Notes under the pieces: model-generated
Told to the model about the DNA's origin: nothing
Seen by the model: the letters and a program-made list of their open reading frames with translations, nothing else
Databases searched by the model: none
Part shown: one piece after another, positions 59,011 through 64,000 of the stretch
Numbering within the stretch: the first letter of the stretch is position 1
How the letters are laid out: each line of letters opens with the position of its first letter
Assembly: GCF_963931595.1 (NCBI RefSeq)
Contig: NZ_OZ007030.1
Coordinates: forward strand, 2,906,481 to 2,970,480
Length of the DNA stretch: 64,000 bases
From: an uncultured Subdoligranulum sp.
Lineage (GTDB): Bacteria; Bacillota; Clostridia; Oscillospirales; Ruminococcaceae
Direction of reading: 5' to 3'
Program-made: the position numbers and the translations under genes

Positions 59011-62000
59011 TTAAAACCTCCGCAGTGCGACTGTTTTTACGTTTTCAATGATCTTGTCTATGGTATCAAAGGAGAGTTTCAAACCGCGCTCCTTCTCGTA
59101 GTGGTAGAACAAGTCATCGATATCTTGGGAAATACGGTCGTGAATGGTTTTGTTGTTGGTCCAGTCAACCTGACTGTGAGCTGCGATGATTTGGGTAATT
59201 GCAATGGACATTTCGGCAGCAAAATCAGATGAAACCTCTGCTTCTTGCGCTTCATCGAAGATGGCAGACAGGACGCCATAAAAAGCCTGGGCGTGTACAT
59301 TGTTCTTGATGGACTCTGGGTAGGCGATGGTGCTTTTTCCGGCATGATAATCTTCCATGATGGCGCGCATCTTTGCCAGATACTCGGCTTCTGTAATAAC
59401 TTTTTCTTTGTATTGCTCCAACGCGGTTTTGATACGCTTGGAAAAACTGTCATAGTAGGCAGGGTTTTCCTGATATTTGGCGCTGATGCTTTTGGTTAGC
59501 TTGCTGGTAATGGCATCTGCTTTGGAACGGGCGGAGCCCAGACTTTCCAGTTCGCGCTCAAAATCATCCTTGTTCAAGATGTCAATGGGGCTGGTGATCT
59601 GCTTGAGACCGGCTACCGAAAGATGTGTATCCAGCAAGTTCTGCATTAAGGGTTCATATTCCCGGTTGTCGATGGCATCACAATAGCGGATTTTCACGCT
59701 GCGGCGCACTTTGGAGAAGAAGGCAAAGGCAGACTGATAGCGTTTCAGCTCCGGTTTTGGAAGCGCTTCGTAGGCCTGCTCTGCATTTAATACCAAGTTA
59801 AGGGCGCGGCCAAAGGCGCACAGACGGTTGTAGAAGGTCTCGCGGCGTTTATCATCTGCCAGTGAAACTTCCACGGCTTCAGAGTCCTGCGGATTCTCCA
59901 GGGAAGCAAATAGTTCCGTGAGTTGAGTGTAGGCCTCCCGCAGCGACCCGATGGACGACATGACATCCACCACAACACCTTTGAGATCGCCACTGTCGAA
60001 GTTTTCGAGTCCGGCACCGCTGTACAGATCCATAGCGGTATCCAGCTTTTCAATAAGGCCACGATAATCCACGATCAAACCGTAGTCTTTTCCTTCACAC
60101 AAACGGTTGGTGCGGGCAATGGCCTGTAACAGGCCGTGCTCCTTCAACTCCTTATCGATGTACAAAACCTGGCAGATAGGGGCGTCAAACCCTGTCAGCA
60201 ATTTGCTGCAGACGATCAGAATGTCGATGTCACCGGCGCAGAACTGGTTCTTCATAGACTCTTCGTAGGTGTCGGCATCGCCATACCGATTCATCATCTT
60301 ATTCCAGTAAGCCAAAACTTTGTCGTCGGTACCCTCATCTGCATCGTCGACGCTTTCCCGCATATCCGGCGGGGAAATCACAACAGCACAGTTCAAATCC
60401 CCGAATTGTTCAAAACATTCCAGATAGCGTACAGCGTCCCGCTTATAATTGGTGGCCAGCATGGCTTTGAAACCGGTGGCTTTGAATCCTTCGATGAAGT
60501 GGTTGTTGATATCCAACGCGATACGCTTGATTCGGGCATTGGTGGAGGTAAGACGGCGGATGCTGCTCCATTTACGGGAAAGATCATCCCGCTGGGCTTC
60601 GGTAAGTCTCTTAGTAGTCTGTTGGAACCAAAGGTCGATGTTTTCCTCATCCACGTTCTGATCTACAAAACGACCTTCATAGATCAGCGGAACAATCGCA
60701 CCATCGTCCACACCGTCCTGAATGGTGTATTTGTGAATCAGCTTTCCAAACTTGGCCACGGTGTTTTTCTCTTTTTTCATGAGAGGCGTGCCGGTAAAAC
60801 CGATGTAGCAGGCATTGGGGAAGACCGTGCGCATGCGAGTGGCCAGCAATCCATAGTTGGAACGATGACTTTCATCCACCAGGAGAAAGACATCCCGGGA
60901 CAGATTCTTGTGCTCCAGCTTTTCTGCCGTGTTGAACTTGTTGATAATGGTGGTGATCACATCGGCACGGCCATCCTGCAACAGGTCTACCAGATTGCGT
61001 CCGCTGGTGGCCCGGGCGGGATTCAGACGGGTGTGAGAGAAGGTGGCGGCAATCTGACGATCCAGCTCTTTGCGGTCAGTAACGATGATGACCCGGGGAT
61101 GGCAGGAGGAAAGCTCCATCAGCAGATATTTGGCCAGCATAACCATCGTCAGGCTCTTGCCGCTGCCTTGCGTATGCCAGATGACGCCGCTTTGCCGGTT
61201 GCCTTTTTCATCGGGTTGCTGGATAGTTTTGATAATCTCCTGAATGGCAAAATACTGCTGGTAGCGGCAGATTTTTTTCGCGTTGGCATCAAACAGAACA
61301 AAGTAGCGGATCAGCTCCATCACACGGGCAGGGGTGAAAAGAGAAATCAGGTTACGGTCCTGCTCGGTGGGAATGCGGTCATGGATATACCGGGCAAGGG
61401 CATCTTTCAGAAAGTCAGTGTCCTGCTCTTTCCACACGGTCCAGAATTTTTTGGGCGTGCCTGCGGTGGCATATTTTACGCTGTTTTTGTTGGTGGCCAG
61501 TACAATCTGGGCAAACTTGTACAGCTGGGGAATGTATTCTTTCTGCTGGTTGCGGATGTTCTGTTCCACAGCCTGCTCTACACTGATCTGTGGTGCTTTG
61601 CACTCGATGACGGCAAAAGGAATGCCGTTGATAAACAGAACCAGATCCGGCCGGGCGTTGTGCAGCTTATCACGGCTGTCAACGGCGAATTCTTCGGTTA
61701 CATGGAACAGGTTGTTTTCTGGATGCTCCCAGTCGATATACCGCAGGTTGAAACTGAGTATTTTCCCTTCGCCCACGGTCTCGGGGTAGCTTTTGCCCAA
61801 AAGCAGCGCATCGTAGATCTTTTCGCTGGCGCGCACCAGACCGTCCGTGAGGGGCTCGTCCAGATCGTCCATGGCACGTTCGATGTTGGCAGCGGAAAAT
61901 TCATTTTCCGCACCGGCAAATGTGTACCGGTTCAGACGGCGCAGCTGTCCGCGCAGAATGTCTTTCAGCAGCACATGATACCGGCTGCCGCGCTGCGCTT

Positions 62001-62115
62001 CGCAGTCTTGCGGCGAAATATAGGTATACCCCATGGACTGCAACAGATCGAGCGCAGGCTGCTGGCTGGCAGTCTTTTCACTATACAAATCGGTTGTGAT
62101 GGGAAAATCCCTCAT
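59011..62115 (-). CDS. hsdR: Type I restriction enzyme R subunit
   Basis: The 1,034-residue product has an N-terminal nuclease with PDLVLFINGIPFAVIECKAP (PD-(D/E)xK), the translocase P-loop HTQGSGKSLTM, DESH box (LLVDESHRSN), TGTPL and the helicase VI region QAIARTNR. It translocates and cuts unmethylated DNA as part of HsdRMS. No hsdM or hsdS is in the window, so they must lie beyond 64000 or be missing. The ATG overlaps the upstream membrane-protein stop by 4 bp (ATGA). Confidence 0.95.
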   Translation of the reverse strand: MRDFPITTDLYSEKTASQQPALDLLQSMGYTYISPQDCEAQRGSRYHVLLKDILRGQLRRLNRYTFAGAENEFSAANIERAMDDLDEPLTDGLVRASEKIYDALLLGKSYPETVGEGKILSFNLRYIDWEHPENNLFHVTEEFAVDSRDKLHNARPDLVLFINGIPFAVIECKAPQISVEQAVEQNIRNQQKEYIPQLYKFAQIVLATNKNSVKYATAGTPKKFWTVWKEQDTDFLKDALARYIHDRIPTEQDRNLISLFTPARVMELIRYFVLFDANAKKICRYQQYFAIQEIIKTIQQPDEKGNRQSGVIWHTQGSGKSLTMVMLAKYLLMELSSCHPRVIIVTDRKELDRQIAATFSHTRLNPARATSGRNLVDLLQDGRADVITTIINKFNTAEKLEHKNLSRDVFLLVDESHRSNYGLLATRMRTVFPNACYIGFTGTPLMKKEKNTVAKFGKLIHKYTIQDGVDDGAIVPLIYEGRFVDQNVDEENIDLWFQQTTKRLTEAQRDDLSRKWSSIRRLTSTNARIKRIALDINNHFIEGFKATGFKAMLATNYKRDAVRYLECFEQFGDLNCAVVISPPDMRESVDDADEGTDDKVLAYWNKMMNRYGDADTYEESMKNQFCAGDIDILIVCSKLLTGFDAPICQVLYIDKELKEHGLLQAIARTNRLCEGKDYGLIVDYRGLIEKLDTAMDLYSGAGLENFDSGDLKGVVVDVMSSIGSLREAYTQLTELFASLENPQDSEAVEVSLADDKRRETFYNRLCAFGRALNLVLNAEQAYEALPKPELKRYQSAFAFFSKVRRSVKIRYCDAIDNREYEPLMQNLLDTHLSVAGLKQITSPIDILNKDDFERELESLGSARSKADAITSKLTKSISAKYQENPAYYDSFSKRIKTALEQYKEKVITEAEYLAKMRAIMEDYHAGKSTIAYPESIKNNVHAQAFYGVLSAIFDEAQEAEVSSDFAAEMSIAITQIIAAHSQVDWTNNKTIHDRISQDIDDLFYHYEKERGLKLSFDTIDKIIENVKTVALRRF

Positions 62116-63173
62116 GAATGGTCTCCTTTTTCCCAGATGACATCTTCAAATTGGTGCTGTTGTATTGTTAAATCATCGCTCTGTAAAACCCGCTGCGAAG
62201 ACAACTCAATGGTAATGGTGGAATCGTTAATTCGCGCTTCCGTCAGGACATATTGGGAGTCATGGCGATAGGCAACCACATAGGAAGATTGTGAATCTGT
62301 ATAGATCCAGAAAGTGTTTTCTGTAGTTGTGATGGCTGTAAAGCATAGAAGGGAAATCTCTGTGATAAACACTGTAACAACAAAGATTATGTAATGGGAA
62401 ACGCTTTGGTCAGAAAGCCGGTGTTTTTTCCTTTTCCTTGTCAATAAAGCACTGCATTTTCCGATACACTTAGTAAACTCTTCTTTGGTTAGCATACTTT
62501 CAGTATGGATGGAAGGGTTCTTTTTTGCTTGTCGGAGAGACTTTCTGAGTTTTGAGCTTGGCAAAAAGTCCTTGACCTCGGACTTGGCAAGGGTACGGGT
62601 GAAGAATAAAAGCATGATAAGTACCAATATCCATGCTACTATCAATAGAGGTGAAAAAGAAAAAAGATTATCTGTAAGAAGGAGGTGAACAAAGATAACA
62701 AGGACGTAGATGAAAAGAGCAAGGACACTTTTTGCAACTACTAGAATGATCCATCCATTCCGTTGCATTTGAATACCCGTTTCTGTAAGTTGTTTTTCTA
62801 AGGTTGGGAAGTACTTTGTTTCGCCGTTGAGGTGGGTGCAGTGCAAGTAAGTAAGAAGAGCTGAGAACGAAAAAGAATTTTCGAAAATATTCAGCAGTAT
62901 ATTACAGAGTCCAAGTACAAGTAGGATATACAGCAAGGAGAGTGCAGGGTAATAAATAGCATTCCCTTCAAAAGGAAGGCCCCACTTTAGTATATTGATG
63001 TTCCATTTTTGCAATTTGATATATTGGTACAAAAATGCCAGAGCATTGGCGACAACCGCTAATACGGCTGTCAAGACAGAAACGGCGGACAATAATATAC
63101 CTGGATGCCCTTTAAAATAATTATAAATGCGGTAAGTTTCTTCATTGGTGGAAGGCTTTTTTTCAATTTCCAT
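62112..63173 (-). CDS. Novel multi-pass membrane protein coupled to hsdR
   Basis: The 353-residue protein has helices at about residues 27-52, 75-98, 142-168, 175-195 and 265-290, a basic cytoplasmic stretch between helices four and five (SSKLRKSLRQAKKNPS, LLTRKRKKHRL), and a soluble C-terminal beta-rich domain of about 65 residues. I do not recognise the family. It overlaps hsdR by 4 bp, so it is translated in step with the restriction subunit, an unusual partner. DNA is A/T-rich. Confidence 0.75.
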   Translation of the reverse strand: MEIEKKPSTNEETYRIYNYFKGHPGILLSAVSVLTAVLAVVANALAFLYQYIKLQKWNINILKWGLPFEGNAIYYPALSLLYILLVLGLCNILLNIFENSFSFSALLTYLHCTHLNGETKYFPTLEKQLTETGIQMQRNGWIILVVAKSVLALFIYVLVIFVHLLLTDNLFSFSPLLIVAWILVLIMLLFFTRTLAKSEVKDFLPSSKLRKSLRQAKKNPSIHTESMLTKEEFTKCIGKCSALLTRKRKKHRLSDQSVSHYIIFVVTVFITEISLLCFTAITTTENTFWIYTDSQSSYVVAYRHDSQYVLTEARINDSTITIELSSQRVLQSDDLTIQQHQFEDVIWEKGDHS

Positions 63174-63315
63174 CTGGTAAACCTCACAGAAGATGTTGGA
63201 AAATTATAGGGGAAAACGATCTCGACCGTGTGATCCTTTTAATCAAGAAATAAAGTGATAAAACGTGACTACACAAAATGGCAATAGGCTTCCTTTGAAT
63301 GGGAACTACAAGCAG

Positions 63316-64000
63316 TTATTTTTTCTCGAATGTCCCATGAACGCACAAGCTACATAAAGATCGGTACTTTAAAAGCCCGGTAAAAGCACTTTTTTGAATT
63401 CGCCCTTGAGAGTGGAGAAGATTGTAAATATCATCGCTTTTATTGTCGAATGAAGGCCCTTCCATCACTGTTATTGAAGAAAGAACAGAATCTGGAATCT
63501 TTATCATGATTTTTTCATTACCATCAACAACATAAGGTAACTCGATGCGGATCCTGACTTCATTTTCATATCGCCAAGCAGCATTTTTTATATATCCAGT
63601 CATTTGAGGAAAGGTATCTACACCGTTAAGGGCAGGAACATTAACGGTTTCAAGAGTTTTGTTCTGGTGGGAGAGAAGTAGGTTATCACTACGTGCTTCA
63701 CCACTGACATACACAATGTCATTCAATGTAACATCGGCATGTATGGAATCGATGGGGGCACCATCCCATATGTACACCTCTTTGATTGCGTGAATCCAAT
63801 TTAACATTTCTGTTTTGGGAATAGCAATTCGAATGGCATCTGATGCAGGCTGACCGTATAACCCCCACATGGCCATGTTCTCACTATAACCGTAAGCAAA
63901 ACTGCCAATATAGGTCTTATCCCATATTGGCGGCGCACCTTTCATGAAAGCTTCCTGTTGATCGTTAATATTCAAAGAGTTCCCTCGGGTTAGCAAGAAA
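63316..64000 (-). CDS. DUF2971-like protein (N-terminus beyond window)
   Basis: The frame is open to the window edge. About 228 residues are visible, ending LCVHGTFEKK. SENMAMWGLYGQ and YENEVRIRIEL recall the W-x-x-Y and E-x-R segments of DUF2971 proteins, which are frequent in defence islands and of unknown function. A TTG at 63996 is not a likely start. A 142-bp A/T-rich gap without features separates it from the membrane-protein gene. Confidence 0.6.
   Translation of the reverse strand, partial: FLLTRGNSLNINDQQEAFMKGAPPIWDKTYIGSFAYGYSENMAMWGLYGQPASDAIRIAIPKTEMLNWIHAIKEVYIWDGAPIDSIHADVTLNDIVYVSGEARSDNLLLSHQNKTLETVNVPALNGVDTFPQMTGYIKNAAWRYENEVRIRIELPYVVDGNEKIMIKIPDSVLSSITVMEGPSFDNKSDDIYNLLHSQGRIQKSAFTGLLKYRSLCSLCVHGTFEKK

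Larger units (their letters stand above)
46777..64000. mobile_element. Integrated mobilizable element (partial; right end outside window)
   Basis: The core is integrase (46777), MobA relaxase, MobC-like protein, RepA-like ATPase, excisionase-like HTH and a divergent repressor with phased operators. There are no type IV secretion genes in view, so it is mobilizable rather than self-transmissible as far as visible. Cargo includes HigBA, a SLOG protein, an IS21 element and a restriction/defence cluster. The left end is probably at or near the tRNA-Ser 3' end (46127); no second copy of that sequence is in the window, so the right end lies beyond 64000. Confidence 0.65.

Overview
The window reads as a high-GC, anaerobic Firmicute (Clostridia; Oscillospiraceae/Ruminococcaceae of the Faecalibacterium-Gemmiger-Subdoligranulum type). 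Evidence is the GC-rich host DNA with consensus sigma-A promoters and strong Shine-Dalgarno sites, a SCIFF ranthipeptide locus, an NfnAB/GltA-like flavoprotein pair, a D-lactate dehydrogenase, and the Firmicute yaaQ-holB-yaaT order. The genus is inference; there is no rRNA here.

Bases 1-46,200 are host chromosome. In order they hold: the tail of a membrane protein; a cytidylate-kinase-like gene; two complete polar amino-acid ABC cassettes back to back (1,668-4,310 and 4,481-6,808); trxB-trxA and an M32 carboxypeptidase on the minus strand; a GT2 glycosyltransferase and a zinc-ribbon membrane protein; a small operator-controlled gene; an Xaa-Pro aminopeptidase; two CobW-type GTPases, one with a His/Cys metal-binding tandem repeat; the SCIFF precursor and its radical-SAM maturase; two envelope proteins; the NfnA/GltA pair; a 1,677-residue sortase-anchored surface protein; D-LDH, RidA, RNase Z, GNAT, SbcD-SbcC; an Orn/Lys/Arg decarboxylase followed by a rhomboid-like protein, the c-di-AMP receptor, HolB and YaaT/RicT; ferredoxin; DUF3842, a uridine-kinase-like protein and an ECF S component; and tRNA-Ser(CGA) behind two 190-bp tandem units that each begin like its 5' half.

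From about 46,200 to the end lies an integrated mobilizable element with cargo. A leftward operon runs excisionase-like HTH, RepA-like ATPase, MobC-like, MobA relaxase (CTG start), tyrosine integrase. Its control region has a divergent XRE repressor, a three-site operator on 27-bp spacing, and four 21-bp palindromes on exactly 42-bp spacing. Downstream are a second XRE regulator, a DUF1273/SLOG protein, a HigBA toxin-antitoxin pair split by a decayed insert, an intact IS21-family element, a YgjP-like metallopeptidase, type I restriction subunit HsdR, a novel membrane protein and a DUF2971-like protein cut by the window end.

The host half is threaded with three intergenic repeat families: (A) a 79-bp REP-like cruciform, often joined to a TTCTTTGCAAAGAA palindrome; (B) a roughly 118-bp symmetric element with palindromes flanking a bidirectional terminator, mostly at convergent gene ends; (C) a 165-350-bp element with two or three stems kept by compensatory changes, found between co-directional genes. 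Families B and C, the 42-bp palindrome array, the 27-bp operator switch and the tRNA-Ser tandem are the least expected signals.
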